From: Pseudomonas morbosilactucae
Lineage (GTDB): Bacteria > Pseudomonadota > Gammaproteobacteria > Pseudomonadales > Pseudomonadaceae
Reading direction: 5' to 3'
NCBI RefSeq assembly: GCF_023241715.1
Contig: NZ_JALQCW010000030.1
Location: 118,177-182,176, forward strand
Length of the DNA stretch: 64,000 bases
Of this stretch, positions 27,482-37,881 are shown piece after piece; the stretch's first letter is position 1; each line of letters begins with the position of its first letter. The position numbers and the translations under genes were made by a program. A model generated the notes under the pieces. It did no database searches. It saw only the letters and a list, made by a program, of their open reading frames with translations, and had not been told where the DNA came from.

Positions 27482-30309
27482 TTATTCAAGCGCCACCATC
27501 AGCTCGTCGATCCGCCCCAGCAAATGCTGCACTTCAAGGCTCAAGGCCGCGCTCAGCGGCGTCTCCTGTAACCGGCATTCGAGCTCGGCACCGATCCTCG
27601 CCATGTCCGTGGCCCGAACTGCGCCCATGGCTCCGGCGATCCTGTGCAAGCACTCGGCGGCGACCTGGCTGTTGCCCTGGTCGAGGGCGGCGCTGACTTG
27701 GCGCATGTCCTCGCGCATGGTGCGCACAAACAGGCCGCGCATCCTCGGCGGGACCTGCAGGCTGTCTTGCTCCGGCTCCGGCTCCGGCACGGGCGCCAGC
27801 GGAGTCGCCGTGGCGTGTTCCAGCAGGGGCGTGTCCAGGGGCTGGCCGCGTTGGGCCAGGGACACCGCCCGGGCGATGGCGCGTATGTCGTAGGCGTCCA
27901 CGTCTTGGCCCGTATCGGGGCGCCGAGCGCACGGCCCGGGCTTAGCGCTCGGATGCAGGGGCCCGGCCAGGGGCGCAGGTTGGGGCCGGGCAGCAAGTCC
28001 ACCAGCACTGTGCGCTGGGCCGGCGGGTCCCAGGTGGGCGGGAGCGGGTGGGCGGTGACGCCCAGCCGCTCGAGCCAGTCGCAGGTGCTTTGCATCAGCT
28101 CCGGCACCGGGGCGCGAACGTAGACCCCCTGGCTGGCAGGCGGCACCTGGGCGTCGGGCAACGGGCCGGGCAGGGCGCTCAGGCTCAGGCGCAGGGAAAA
28201 ACTGCTGCCCAGGCCGGGGTCGCTGGTCAGGCTCATGGTCCCGCCCATCATCGTGCTCAGGCTGCGGCCGATGGCCAGGCCGAGCCCGGCACCGGCCTCG
28301 CGGCTGGGCTCGCGCACTTGGTAAAACGGATCGAAGACTTTCGGCTGCTCGCTGCCGGCAATACCGATGCCGGTGTCGGTGACCTGCCATTCGAGGCGCA
28401 CCTGCGTGTCCTGGTGTCCCAGCACCCTGGCCCGGAGCACCACCCGCCCGGTGTCGGTGAACTTGATGGCATTGCTCAGCAGATGATCGAGGATCTGCCG
28501 CAGCCGAGTGGCGTCGCCGTGCAACAGGTTGGGCAGGCGCGGGTCGAGGCAGGCATACAGCCGCAGGCCTTTGCGCTCGGCGCAGGCGGCGTAGCGGTGC
28601 AGGCAGTCTTCGATCAGGTCCAGGGGGCAGAACGGCGCCGGCTCGAGGGCCATCTGCCCAGCGTCGATCTTCGCCACATCCAGCACGTCGCTGATCAACT
28701 GGAACAGGGTGCTGGAGGAGCGCTGAATGGTGTGCAGGTAATCCTGCTGGCGACGGTCCAGGGGCGTCAGGCCGATCAACTCGAGGGTGTTCAGAACGCT
28801 GTGCAGCGGGATGCGTATTTCATGGCTCATGGTGTTCAGGAACAGGGCCTTGGCCTCGCTGGCCGCGCCTGCCGAACGCTGGGCCTGTGCCAGTAGGGCC
28901 GCGTCTTCGAGGCGCGGGGTCATGTCGTTGAAGGCGCACAGCAGCACCTCCTGGCCCTGGTAGCGACTGGTCACAAAGCCCACCTGCAGCGGGCGGCCGT
29001 CGATTTCAACCTGGGTTTCGCCGGCGTCGGCCCGTTGCGGATCGCGGTCGAGCAACGCCACCAGTTTTGCCGTGCTTTGCCACGCTTGGGCCTGGCGATT
29101 TTCCAGCAGCACCTTGCGGTCGCGTCGGCGCACCACGCACAGGCCGGTGGGCGCGGTGTCGATCAGCACCTGGCTGAAGGCCTCGCTGTCGGCGATGCAT
29201 TGCTGGGCCTGTCGCGTCGGGACGAGGATCCGCTTGCGGTACCAGCGGCTGGCCCGCCAACCGCCGATCAAGGCGATCAACCCCAAACCCCCCAGGCCTA
29301 CGCAGGCCCACCGTGCATAACCGAGGTCGTTGCCGTGGCTGAGGCTGTACAGCGCGACCCAAGGGTTGGCGGTGTCGCTGGAGATTTGGTAGGTCAGGCC
29401 GTGCAGCCCCAGGTTCAGGCCTTCGTGCAGGCCCTCGGCGGCCGGGCCAGGGCCCACCAGGACCTTGCCGGAGGGGGCGATCAGGGTGAAGTGGTTGTAC
29501 ATCGAACGGGCCATCAACCCCTCGATGTGATTGGCGTGATCCAGGTTCAACAGCGACGCCAGCACCATCCGCCGGGTGCCGCCCAGGGTGTGCGGGTGCT
29601 CGTCCTTCAGGTGCAGTTGGACGTACGCCAGCACGTTGAACCCGGTGTGTTCGCCTGCCGCTGGTGCGTAGGTTTCCCACTGCACCGGGTTGCCCGCGGC
29701 GCCATTGCCCGTCACCAACCGATGGCGCAGCCGCCGCTCCAGCACTTCGGGATCGGGTTCGCCTGCCGGGCCAGGATGGCCCTGTGGTGGGCCGGCCACC
29801 GGCACGCTGAAGTCGAAGCGGCCGTAGCTGTTGAACAACACACTGCGTGGCGCCGGGTACGGGGAAGCCGACCAGAAGGCCCGGTACAGGTTCGACAAGT
29901 GCAGGCCGGTGGCGAAGACCTTGGGCAGCTCGCTGGCCGTTGGCTGCTGCGGGTTGACGTGCAGGCTGAAGGGGCTGGCGTAGGGCGGTGGCGAGTATTG
30001 CCCTGTGCTCGGCCCTTGTCGGGGGGCCGGGCCTTGCGGGTTAAGAGCCCGCTCGCCGTTCCCGCCTGTGGTGTGGGCGGCCTGCTGCGCTGCGGCGTGC
30101 CGGAGGAAACGCTCCTGTTCATGGATGTTTTCCATCAGGTGGGTGAAGTGCAGCCGGGCGCGGCTGTGTTGTTCGTCGAGCAGACGCTGGGTGCTCCCGT
30201 AGAGGACGGCGAAGAGTGACAGGGCCAGCCCCAGCACGGCCAGCAAGCCCCTGTTCAGGTGCATTGAACGGCGAGTCAGGTGCTCCAGGAGGGTGTTGCT
30301 GTCTGACAT
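27482..30309 (-). pseudogene. hybrid-type sensor kinase with C-terminal Hpt, -1 frameshift before Hpt
   Basis: Restored length is about 943 residues. Order: membrane helix (LAVLGLALSLFAVLYG), long periplasmic sensor with a Pro/Gly-rich insert, second helix (CVGLGGLGLIALIGG), PAS-like region, HisKA (SHEIRIPL, with Ile where Thr is usual), HATPase (VTDTGIGI, GAGLGLAIG). Then, with no receiver domain, comes an Hpt domain (VAAECLHRIAGAMGAVRA) ending at 27482. The frame changes at about 27912-27920 in a G/C run, one base short. The start ATG 30309 replaces the longer open frame. It lacks the D1 receiver that its operon partner kinase has, whereas that partner lacks Hpt. The frameshift may be an assembly error. 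Confidence 0.8.
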
Positions 30310-30403
30310 GACGGGGTTCCAAAACACATGAAGGGGCGCGACCTGCAGAACCTGACGGAAGCCGAGGTTTGCAGCGGGGAGTGGTTGGGGATCGGGGGGT
30401 GGG

Positions 30404-31609
30404 CTAATACAGCGTGGCGGGCCCGTCATGGTTCAGCAGTTGCTGAAACTGTTGTGCCGACACCGCTTGGGAAATCAGAAAACCCTGGACCTGGGTGCAC
30501 TCGATCTTGCGCAGCAGGGCCAGTTCCTCAGCGGTCTCCACACCTTCGGCGACCACGGTCAGGCCCAGTTGGCGCCCGAGGGTGATGATGCTGGTCAAGG
30601 CCTGGGCCAGTTCTTCGTTGTGGTCGCAGCCCTGGACCAGGCAGCGGTCGATCTTCAGTTCGGTGAAGGGCGCCGACACCAGGTTCAGGTAGGAGCTGTA
30701 GCCCTTGCCGAAGTCGTCCTGGGACAAGCCAAAGCCCTTGATCCGCAGGCGGCAGGCGCCGGCGTAGAAGTGGCTGATGTCATCGGGAATCGAACACTCC
30801 ATCAGTTCGAAGCACAGCTTGCCGGGCACCCCGCGCCGCTCAATGACGAAGTCGTACAGGCGATCGGCCAGGTCGTGGCTGCTGAGCAAATGGGTGGGCA
30901 GATTGATCGACACCGGCACCTCGTAGCCTTCCAGGCGCCAGGCTTGCTGTGCCTGGAGGGCGTGCTCGAGCATCAGCCACAGCAGTTGCTCTTCCAGGTC
31001 GTGCTCGATCAACGCCGGCAGAAAGTGTTGTGGCAGCAGCGGGCCGTGTTGCGGATGGACCCAGCGCACCAGCGCTTCGGCGGCGACGATACGCCCGTTG
31101 GCCAAGGCTTTCTTCGGCTGGAACCAGGCTTGCAGCTGCTGGCTGTGCAGGGCCCCGAGCAGTTTTTCGCGGCTGATCTCCAGGCGGATCGGCGCCGCGC
31201 TGTCGTCGGGTTCCAGGCGCTTCAACTGGGCGATCAGGTTGCTCAGGGCCGCCAGGTTCACCGGCTTGGAAATCAGCCCGATCACCGTGACCCCGAGGTT
31301 GCGCGCCACCAGGCTGGCGCCCATCAGCATGCGCCGCGAGGACGCGCTCATGATCGCCAGGGCCGGCTTTGAATGCTGGGTGGCCAGGCCCTGGATAAAT
31401 TGCACGCCGTCCATGCCCGGCATCAGCAGGTCGGTGAGCACCAGGTCGAAGTGCCGCCGCTTGATGCATTTGAGCGCCTCTTCACCGTTGTGGGCGACCT
31501 CCAGCTGATAGCTCCCCAGTTCATTGAACAGGTGCTGCAGGTACATGAATTGGAATGGCTGGTCTTCAACAATCAAAATGCTAGAGGGTTTCATGGGAGG
31601 CTCGTTCAT
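30404..31609 (-). CDS. rocR: receiver-EAL c-di-GMP phosphodiesterase (RocR-like)
   Basis: About 401 residues. The N-terminal receiver (ILIVEDQPFQ, Asp60 in LVLTDLLMPGMDG) is followed by an EAL domain. Catalytic residues expected for activity are all present: Glu in AAEALVRW, Asn in VSINLPTH, both Glu of CFELMEC, Asp-Asp in LSQDDFGKGYSS, Lys in ELKIDRCLV, Glu in VVAEGVET and Gln in TQVQGFLIS. It should therefore hydrolyse c-di-GMP under phosphorylation control. Its 5' end overlaps the upstream kinase stop (31581); starts at 31609 or 31594 are possible. In P. aeruginosa RocR opposes RocA1 in fimbrial gene control; the same role is inferred here. Confidence 0.85.
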   Translation of the reverse strand: MNEPPMKPSSILIVEDQPFQFMYLQHLFNELGSYQLEVAHNGEEALKCIKRRHFDLVLTDLLMPGMDGVQFIQGLATQHSKPALAIMSASSRRMLMGASLVARNLGVTVIGLISKPVNLAALSNLIAQLKRLEPDDSAAPIRLEISREKLLGALHSQQLQAWFQPKKALANGRIVAAEALVRWVHPQHGPLLPQHFLPALIEHDLEEQLLWLMLEHALQAQQAWRLEGYEVPVSINLPTHLLSSHDLADRLYDFVIERRGVPGKLCFELMECSIPDDISHFYAGACRLRIKGFGLSQDDFGKGYSSYLNLVSAPFTELKIDRCLVQGCDHNEELAQALTSIITLGRQLGLTVVAEGVETAEELALLRKIECTQVQGFLISQAVSAQQFQQLLNHDGPATLY

Positions 31610-34412
31610 AGGGCGCCAGGTAATTGAACAGCGCGCGCAAGGCAAAAGGTTTGACCAGGCAGTGGTCCATTCCGGCGGCCAGGCACAGCTCTTCCTCTCC
31701 GCGCATGGCATTGGCCGTGGCGCCGATGATCGGGGTCGTGCAGCCTTGGCGGCGCAGTTCGACGGTCAGTTCGTAGCCGTTGAGCCGGGGCATGTTGACG
31801 TCGGTCAAAATCACGTCGAACTGGCCGGTTTGCCAGATGGACAAGGCCTCTGCACCGTTGGACGCCAGTTCTACCGAGCAGCCCAGTTCTTCCAACTGGT
31901 CCTTGAGAATCAGCTGGTTGATGACGTTGTCTTCGGCCACCAGCACATGCAGGTTGAGTTTCCTCAGCTCGCGAGCGTCGCTGTGTTCCTCGCTCTTGGC
32001 CACCCACACACCCTGGGCCTGGCTGACGGCCTGGTGGATGGCCCGCAGGTTATTGGTGTTGACCTGCCAGCAGTTGTCCTGAACCTGGGGTTCGTTGTGG
32101 CCATCGCCGCTGGCGAGGATCCGCGGTCCGCTCCAGCCAGGCTGCAAGGGATGCTCCAGCATGCCCGGGTGCAGCTCGATCAGCACGTTGCCCTGGCTGC
32201 GATCGGTCGGGCTTGGCAGGCTGAGCTGGGCCCGGGCCCCCCAGCGCCGCAGCCAGCCGGCCACCGACTCGGCCAGCTCGCGCACCGCTGAGACCACGTA
32301 GATCATCTCCGGCTGCAAGCGGCCCAGGCCGTGGGGCTGGGGTTTTGGCGGCGAGGCTTCGAGGGGCAGGGTCAGGGTGAAACTGCTGCCCAGGCCGAGC
32401 TCGCTGACCATGCGGATATCGCCATTCATCAATTGGGTCAGGCGCTGGCAGATCGGCAGGCCCAGGCCGGTGCCGGCGATCACGTTGGTATTGCCCTCGG
32501 TCTGGTAGAAGGGTTGGAAAATCAGCGCCTGGTCATCCTGGTTGATGCCGCGACCGGTGTCGGACACCTGCCAGAGGATGCTCAAGCGTTCGCCGTCGCG
32601 ATCCTCGACCCGAACCCGCAAGACGATGCGCCCTGAGTCGGTGAACTTCACCGCGTTGTTCAGCAGGTTGCTGAGGATCTGCCGGATGCGTGTCAGGTCG
32701 CCGATCAGGGTCTCGGGCAGTTGTGGTTCGATGCAGGCATAGAACTGCAGGCCCTTGGCCTGGGCCGCCGCGGCGTAGCCTTGGATGATCTCGTGGACCA
32801 GGTCCAGGGATGAGAATTCGCTGAGTTCCAGAGCCAGTTGTCCGGCCTCGATCTTGGAGACGTCCAGCACGTCGCAGATCAACTGCAGCAAGGTCGCCGA
32901 CGAACCCTCGATGGCCCGCAAGTAGTCCCGCTGCTGATTGTCCAGTTCGGTGCGCGAGAGCAGCTCCAGGGTGCCCAGCACGCCATACAGCGGCGTGCGG
33001 ATTTCATGGCTCATGGTGGCCAGGAACAGGGTCTTGGCTTCGTTGGCGGTGTCGGCCAGGCGCTTGGCCTCTTCCAGGGCCGCCTCGATTTCCTTGCGCG
33101 TGCTGATGTCGCTGAAGGCACAGAACAGCACGTCCTCGCCTTTGTAGCGGGTGGGCGCGGAACTCAGGTAGAGGTGGCGCCCGGCGGCGGTTTCAAAGTA
33201 ATCCGAACGGTTGGGACGGCCGGGGTCGAAGGCTTGCTCGATCCAGGCGGCGCAGAGCGGGTCACGTTCCGCACCGCTGCCCAGCCACTGTTGCGAAAGA
33301 GTGTTCTCCAGCACCACACGGCCATCGCTGCGACGCAGCACACACAGGGCCACCGGGGCGATCTGGATCACGTCACGGCTGAAGGCTTCGCTTTCGATCA
33401 GCGCCTGCAGGCGGTGCATGGCGGGGGCAATCAGGCGTTGCTCGACCCGGCGGGTCAGCAGCACGATCAGGCTGATGCTCAGCAGGCTGAACAGCAGCGC
33501 GCCCAGGCACTTCGGCCACAGGGCCTGGAGCAGGTGGCTCAGGTCAAAGGCATAGACCAGTTGCCAGTCCGAGGTGCCGAGCTGCTTGCGAATCACCAGG
33601 TGATCGGGCCAGCCGTGGTCGCCGACGAAACCGAAAAAGCTGCCGCCTTCGATCTGTTGCACCGCCTGGCTCAGGGCGTCGCCCGGGGTGCTGGTGAAAA
33701 TCAGCGCGCCCTGGGCGTTGAACATCATGAAATCCCCGGCGCTTTGATCGCTCAGGGCGCTGGAGACGTTGTGGCTGTCCATCTCCAGGCCGAGCCAGCC
33801 AGAGTCCGGAAAGCGCTCGTCGAGGGGGGTGAAGATGTACAGCGGGGAGGAGGGCACAGACGGATCCATCAGCCAGCGTTCATCGCTGCTGGGCGGGGCC
33901 CCGGGTGTCAGGGCGCCCAGGCTGTTCAGCAACACCGGGGACAAGGCCTTGGGCCCCGGTGTGGCACTGAACAGGTACTGCACCGACGGGGTTTCGCCCG
34001 GGCGCACATAGAGCAGGTTGAGTTGTTGGTCTTTCAGGTAGTCGCGCATGCGCTGGGTCAGCCACAGGCCCCATTGCTTGCCGCGTGCATCCCCCAGTCG
34101 CAGGTGGATTTCCTCGCTGGAGCCGGTGTAGCCGGTGCTGCTGTCCTTGGCGGATTGGTGGACGGCCGACAGGCTCAGGCTTTCCAACAGGGCTTCGCGG
34201 CTGGTGAAAAAAGCCTGGGCTTCGGCAATCGCGCTGCTCATGTAGCTACGGCGCTGGGACAGGTCGGTGTTGATGGTCGAGCGCAGAAAGTTGTAGACCG
34301 CGCCGAGGATGCCCATCAGAAAAATCAACGCAACGAGCCGAAGCAGCCTGCGGGCTGCTTCGGGACTGGAAAAGAGAGGATTGATCTGAGGTAGGTAGCT
34401 TTTTAATCTCAT
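31581..34412 (-). CDS. hybrid sensor histidine kinase (RocS/SadS-like)
   Basis: A 943-residue inner-membrane kinase. Order: N-terminal helix ([21 protein letters not shown]), periplasmic sensor of about 270 residues, second helix ([17 protein letters not shown]), PAS-like domain, HisKA ([17 protein letters not shown]), HATPase ([16 protein letters not shown]), a degenerate linker domain ([17 protein letters not shown]) and a C-terminal receiver ([11 protein letters not shown], Asp in [12 protein letters not shown]). It ends just after the receiver, with no Hpt domain. It is first in the operon and overlaps the receiver-EAL gene. Its sensor, PAS and kinase parts are related to the second kinase at 27482-30309, so the two look like a duplication that has since specialised. 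Confidence 0.88.
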   Translation of the reverse strand: MRLKSYLPQINPLFSSPEAARRLLRLVALIFLMGILGAVYNFLRSTINTDLSQRRSYMSSAIAEAQAFFTSREALLESLSLSAVHQSAKDSSTGYTGSSEEIHLRLGDARGKQWGLWLTQRMRDYLKDQQLNLLYVRPGETPSVQYLFSATPGPKALSPVLLNSLGALTPGAPPSSDERWLMDPSVPSSPLYIFTPLDERFPDSGWLGLEMDSHNVSSALSDQSAGDFMMFNAQGALIFTSTPGDALSQAVQQIEGGSFFGFVGDHGWPDHLVIRKQLGTSDWQLVYAFDLSHLLQALWPKCLGALLFSLLSISLIVLLTRRVEQRLIAPAMHRLQALIESEAFSRDVIQIAPVALCVLRRSDGRVVLENTLSQQWLGSGAERDPLCAAWIEQAFDPGRPNRSDYFETAAGRHLYLSSAPTRYKGEDVLFCAFSDISTRKEIEAALEEAKRLADTANEAKTLFLATMSHEIRTPLYGVLGTLELLSRTELDNQQRDYLRAIEGSSATLLQLICDVLDVSKIEAGQLALELSEFSSLDLVHEIIQGYAAAAQAKGLQFYACIEPQLPETLIGDLTRIRQILSNLLNNAVKFTDSGRIVLRVRVEDRDGERLSILWQVSDTGRGINQDDQALIFQPFYQTEGNTNVIAGTGLGLPICQRLTQLMNGDIRMVSELGLGSSFTLTLPLEASPPKPQPHGLGRLQPEMIYVVSAVRELAESVAGWLRRWGARAQLSLPSPTDRSQGNVLIELHPGMLEHPLQPGWSGPRILASGDGHNEPQVQDNCWQVNTNNLRAIHQAVSQAQGVWVAKSEEHSDARELRKLNLHVLVAEDNVINQLILKDQLEELGCSVELASNGAEALSIWQTGQFDVILTDVNMPRLNGYELTVELRRQGCTTPIIGATANAMRGEEELCLAAGMDHCLVKPFALRALFNYLAPYERASHETL

Positions 34413-34509
34413 GCGCCAACTTTACTGGCGAGCATGCCCAACACGGGATCAGACAATTCTTAAAACTTCAGTATTCTCAGGGGGTTGATGAACTTTTTTG
34501 TGAATGGGT

Positions 34510-34529
34510 GTCAGCGAATCTTCGCTGAC
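34510..34529. repeat. 20-bp palindrome GTCAGCGAA-TC-TTCGCTGAC
   Basis: A perfect 9-bp inverted repeat with a 2-nt centre lies between the aldo/keto reductase stop (34619) and the kinase start (34412). It has no U-tract on either strand, so it is more likely a dimer-binding operator for the Roc-type operon than a terminator. Confidence 0.4.
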
Positions 34530-34618
34530 CCGCTTTGAAGTTTCACCGCCGCCCCAAGGCCTTGGCCCGGTTTTATCGGTGATCGGTCCAGCGGGCCAAT
34601 CGGCAAGTTCTGAGCGGC

Positions 34619-35440
34619 CTAGACCATTTCCAGGCGTTGCTTGCGTTGTGGGGCCTTGAACACCTGATCCAGGGCCAGGCAATCCTCGGGGGCCAGTTGC
34701 AGGTCGGCGGCTGCGGCATTCAGGGCAACGTGGGCCGGTTGGGTGGCCTTGGGAATGGCGATCACACCGTCCTGGCGCAGCAGCCAGGCCAGGGCGACCT
34801 GGGCCGGGGTGGCGCCATGGCGCGTGGCGATCTGCTGCATCAGTGGCTCGGCCAGCAGCGCACCGCCCTGGCCGATCGGACAGTAGGCCATCAACGGCAT
34901 TGCTTGTTGCTGGCACCAGGGCAGCAGGTCGAACTCGATCCCGCGCGCTTCCAGGTTGTACAGCACCTGATTGGTCGCGCAGGCGGGGGCGTCGAGTTCC
35001 TCCAGGTCGGCGACGTCGAAGTTGGACACGCCCCAACGGCCGATCTTGCCTTGTTCGCGCAGGCGCTCGAAGGCCTCGACGGTTTCAGCCAGCGGGTACT
35101 GCCCGCGCCAGTGCAGCAGGTAGAGGTCGATGTAGTCGGTGCCGAGACGGCGCAGGCTGCCTTCGCACGCTTTGGGAATGCCCCCGCGACTGGCGTTGTG
35201 CGGGTACACCTTGCTCACCAGGAACACCCGCTCACGCAGGCCGGCGATGGCTTCGCCCACCACCTGTTCAGCGCCGCCTTCGCCATACATTTCGGCGCTG
35301 TCGATCAAGGTCATGCCCAGGTCGATGCCGTTGCGCAAGGCTGCGACTTCCCGGGGGCGTTGCCGGCGGTCCTCGCCCATGCGCCAGGTGCCCTGGCCCA
35401 GCACGGGGACTTGGGCCCCGGCCAATTGCAGCGTTCGCAT
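34619..35440 (-). CDS. aldo/keto reductase
   Basis: About 273 residues, a soluble TIM-barrel NADPH-dependent oxidoreductase. The catalytic tetrad is visible: Asp and Tyr in LIDSAEMYGEGGAEQVVGEA, Lys in FLVSKVYP and His in YLLHWRG. The NADPH-binding loop appears as AIPKATQP. The length fits the YeaE/DkgA-like subgroup that reduces aldehydes such as methylglyoxal. It is a single gene read toward the Roc-type operon. ATG 35440 is preferred to ATG 35443 because MRTLQLAGAQVP is the family start. The physiological substrate is unknown. Confidence 0.87.
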   Translation of the reverse strand: MRTLQLAGAQVPVLGQGTWRMGEDRRQRPREVAALRNGIDLGMTLIDSAEMYGEGGAEQVVGEAIAGLRERVFLVSKVYPHNASRGGIPKACEGSLRRLGTDYIDLYLLHWRGQYPLAETVEAFERLREQGKIGRWGVSNFDVADLEELDAPACATNQVLYNLEARGIEFDLLPWCQQQAMPLMAYCPIGQGGALLAEPLMQQIATRHGATPAQVALAWLLRQDGVIAIPKATQPAHVALNAAAADLQLAPEDCLALDQVFKAPQRKQRLEMV

Positions 35441-35628
35441 CACCGTTCTCCCATCTACGCTTCAAGGCCCTCAGGGAAACAAAGGCCCGGCATCCGGTCA
35501 AGCGTTGCTGAGCGATGCCCGACCGAGGCGTCAAGGGCCTTGGACAGCACCTTGAATACCCCCTGGCCGGCGGCAGGCAGGGCAGGCCGAGGCTGATCCG
35601 ACGGGCAAAATCTTGGTTCTTGTTATTC

Positions 35629-35643
35629 TTTTATGGAATAAAA
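35629..35643. promoter_or_regulatory. palindromic operator candidate TTTTATGGAATAAAA (copy 1)
   Basis: Arms TTTTAT / ATAAAA flank GGA. The identical 15 bases recur at 61294-61308 ahead of the FMN monooxygenase gene. Here a TAAAAT box (a possible -10) follows about 19 nt downstream and a second ATTCC half-site (TTATTTATTCCTTT, 35650-35663) overlaps the interval. The position, just upstream of a promoter with no good -35, suits an activator such as CysB. The 304-bp gap 35441-35744 holds nothing else I can support. Confidence 0.5.
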
Positions 35644-35744
35644 TACTAATTATTTATTCCTTTAAAATCGAGCGGCAAGGGTGCACCTTTAGCACCAGAG
35701 GCTTCTAGCCCACCGGTACTCAACTCCACACAGGAATGCCCGAC

Positions 35745-35960
35745 ATGACCATCAAAGCCATCAACGTACGCAACCAGTTCAAAGGCGTGATCAAGGAAAT
35801 CCACCAGGGCGAAGTGGTGTCCGAAATCGACGTGCAGACCGCTTCCGGCATCGTCACCTCGGTGATCACCACCCGCTCGGTGCGCGACCTGGAGCTGAAG
35901 ATCGGCAGCGAAGTCATCGCCTTCGTCAAATCCACCGAAGTGTCCATCGCCAAACTCTGA
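35745..35960 (+). CDS. molbindin-type TOBE domain protein
   Basis: 71 residues, one complete Mop/TOBE domain (INVRNQFKGVIKEIHQGEVVSEIDVQTASG, then VTSVITTRSVRDLELKIGSEV). Such proteins form hexamers that hold molybdate or tungstate oxyanions in the cytoplasm. AGGAA at 35732-35736 places the start at ATG 35745, not 35736. It heads a plus-strand set with a 2OG-Fe oxygenase and a methionine-type ABC importer and has the 15-bp palindrome in its promoter. Small oxyanion-binding TOBE proteins also appear in sulfur-starvation regulons; a role tied to sulfur oxyanions here is inference. Confidence 0.88.
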   Translation: MTIKAINVRNQFKGVIKEIHQGEVVSEIDVQTASGIVTSVITTRSVRDLELKIGSEVIAFVKSTEVSIAKL

Positions 35961-36006
35961 CGGCGGCTGCTCTCAAGGACGCCTGCAACTCACAGTGGAG
36001 TGAAAC

Positions 36007-37044
36007 ATGCCGCAGTCACTGGACATCACCGCCTTGCCTGTACTGGACCTCGCCTTGCTCGATGGCACGGCGACGCAGCGCCAGGCGTTCCTCGACGAGC
36101 TGCGCCATGCGGCGCGGGATGTCGGCTTCTTTTACCTCACCGGCCACGGTATCGACGCGGGCCTGCTGAGCCAGGTGCAGGACCAGGCCCGGCAATTCTT
36201 CGCCCTGCCGGACAGCGAGAAAAACGCCGTGGCCATGGTCAACTCGGCGCACTTTCGCGGCTACAACCGCCCTGCCTCGGAGATCACCCGCGGTCGCCCG
36301 GATTTACGTGAACAGTTCGACCTTGGCGCCGAACGCCCGGCCCTCGAACTGACCCCTGAAAGCCCCCATTGGGCTCGCTTGCAGGGCCCCAATCAATGGC
36401 CCGAGGCGCTGCCTCAACTCAAGCCGCTGCTGCTGGCCTGGCAACAGGCAATGACCGCCATGTCGCTGCGCCTGCTGCGGGCGTTCGCCGAGGCCCTGGC
36501 ACTGCCCGCCGACGCTTTCGACCCGCTATACGGCGAGCGTCCCAACGAACACATCAAGCTGATGCGCTACCCGGGGCAGGCCGACGACGCCAGTCACCAG
36601 GGCGTCGGCGCCCACAAGGATTCAGGGTTCCTGAGTTTCCTCCTGCAAGACCGGCAGGCCGGGCTGCAGGTCGAGATCGAGGAGGGCCGCTGGATCGACG
36701 CGCTGCCCCGGGACAACGCCCTGGTGGTGAACATCGGCGAACTGCTGGAACTGGCCACCAACGGCTACCTGCGGGCCACGGTGCACCGGGTGCTGTCGCC
36801 GGCCCTGGGCCAGGAGCGTTTGTCGATTGCGTTTTTCCTGGGTGCCCAACTGGATGCCGTGGTGCCGCTGTACCCGCTGCCCACCGCCTTGCTGCGCGAA
36901 GCCCGGGGCCCGGCCAGCGACCCTGACAACCCGTTGTTTCGCGACGTGGGCTGGAACTACCTCAAAGGCCGCCTGCGTTCCCACCCCGATGTGGCCCAAC
37001 GTTTTTATGCCGATGCCCTGGTGCCCAACGCCCAGACCGCCTGA
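36007..37044 (+). CDS. 2-oxoglutarate-Fe(II) oxygenase, isopenicillin N synthase-like
   Basis: A 345-residue cytoplasmic enzyme of the IPNS/flavanone-hydroxylase-like family. The iron-binding facial triad is present: His-x-Asp in VGAHKDSGFLSFLLQD and the distal His in RATVHRVLSP. The Arg-x-Ser that holds the 2-oxoglutarate carboxylate is in QERLSIAFFLG. The N-terminal DIOX_N part (YLTGHGIDAGLLSQVQDQARQFFALP) is typical. It sits 46 bp after the molbindin gene and 27 bp before the binding protein of an ABC importer, so it probably hydroxylates and so breaks down a substrate that importer brings in. Confidence 0.88.
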   Translation: MPQSLDITALPVLDLALLDGTATQRQAFLDELRHAARDVGFFYLTGHGIDAGLLSQVQDQARQFFALPDSEKNAVAMVNSAHFRGYNRPASEITRGRPDLREQFDLGAERPALELTPESPHWARLQGPNQWPEALPQLKPLLLAWQQAMTAMSLRLLRAFAEALALPADAFDPLYGERPNEHIKLMRYPGQADDASHQGVGAHKDSGFLSFLLQDRQAGLQVEIEEGRWIDALPRDNALVVNIGELLELATNGYLRATVHRVLSPALGQERLSIAFFLGAQLDAVVPLYPLPTALLREARGPASDPDNPLFRDVGWNYLKGRLRSHPDVAQRFYADALVPNAQTA

Positions 37045-37071
37045 CCCCTCATTTGATCAAGGACTATTCTC

Positions 37072-37881
37072 ATGCTGAAAAAAACCGCATTGACCCTGGC
37101 GGTGGTGGCCGGGCTGTTGACTTCGTTTGCCGCCAGCGCCAGTGAACCGCTGCGTGTGGCCGCCGACCCGGTGCCCCACGCGCAGATCCTGGCTTACGTG
37201 CAGAAGCTCGACCCGCAGCTCAACCTCAAGGTCATCGAGATTCCCAACGGCGTGAACTCCAACGAGCTGTTGGTCCATGGCGACGTGGACGCCAACTACT
37301 TCCAGCACCTGCCGTACCTCAAGTCCCAGGAGCAGGCCCTGGGTCAGAAACTGGCCGTCGCGGCGACCGTGCACATCGAGCCCCTGGGCATTTATTCCCA
37401 TCGCCATAAAAGCTTCGACCAGGTGCCGCAAAAAGGCACGGTGGCGGTGCCCAACAACGTCACCAACCTCAGCCGCGCCCTGTACCTGCTGCAGGACAAT
37501 GGCCTGATCAAGCTCAAGGCCGGTTTCAACGATCCCTCTACCGACCAGGCCACCCCCAAGGACATTGCCGAGAACCCCAAGCAACTGAAGATCCTCGAAA
37601 TCGAGTCGCCGCAGATTCCTCGGGCCCTGGATGACGTGGACCTGGCGGTCATTAACGGCAACTACGCCCTGGAAGCCGGGCTGGTGCCGGCCAAGGACGC
37701 CTTGGGCCTGGAGAAGGCGAAGAACAACCCGTACGCCAATATCCTGGTGACCACGCCCAAGCTGCAGGACGATCCGCGCATCAAACAGTTGGCCAAGGAC
37801 CTCAATTCGCCCCAGGTCGCCCAGTTCATCACCGAGCACTACTCAGGTTCGGTGATCCCGGTGGTGAGCAGCCAGCCATGA
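37072..37881 (+). CDS. NlpA/MetQ-family substrate-binding protein
   Basis: 269 residues, with a cleavable signal peptide ([22 protein letters not shown]) that has no lipobox Cys, so it is a free periplasmic protein. The NlpA fold is clear ([64 protein letters not shown]). It delivers methionine or a related sulfur compound to the MetN-MetI transporter. Its stop overlaps the ATPase start (ATGA). Divergence from the housekeeping MetQ and its company with an oxygenase suggest a substrate other than L-methionine; that part is inferred. Confidence 0.88.
   Translation: MLKKTALTLAVVAGLLTSFAASASEPLRVAADPVPHAQILAYVQKLDPQLNLKVIEIPNGVNSNELLVHGDVDANYFQHLPYLKSQEQALGQKLAVAATVHIEPLGIYSHRHKSFDQVPQKGTVAVPNNVTNLSRALYLLQDNGLIKLKAGFNDPSTDQATPKDIAENPKQLKILEIESPQIPRALDDVDLAVINGNYALEAGLVPAKDALGLEKAKNNPYANILVTTPKLQDDPRIKQLAKDLNSPQVAQFITEHYSGSVIPVVSSQP

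Noticed and set aside
34449..35036. A 195-codon minus-strand frame inside and beyond the aldo/keto reductase
   Set aside because: It is a frame-shifted shadow of the reductase; its N-terminal part only mirrors that gene's third positions.
37072..37137. Lack of a lipobox in the MetQ-like protein considered as unusual
   Set aside because: To my knowledge NlpA-family receptors in Pseudomonas are often plain periplasmic proteins, so this is ordinary.
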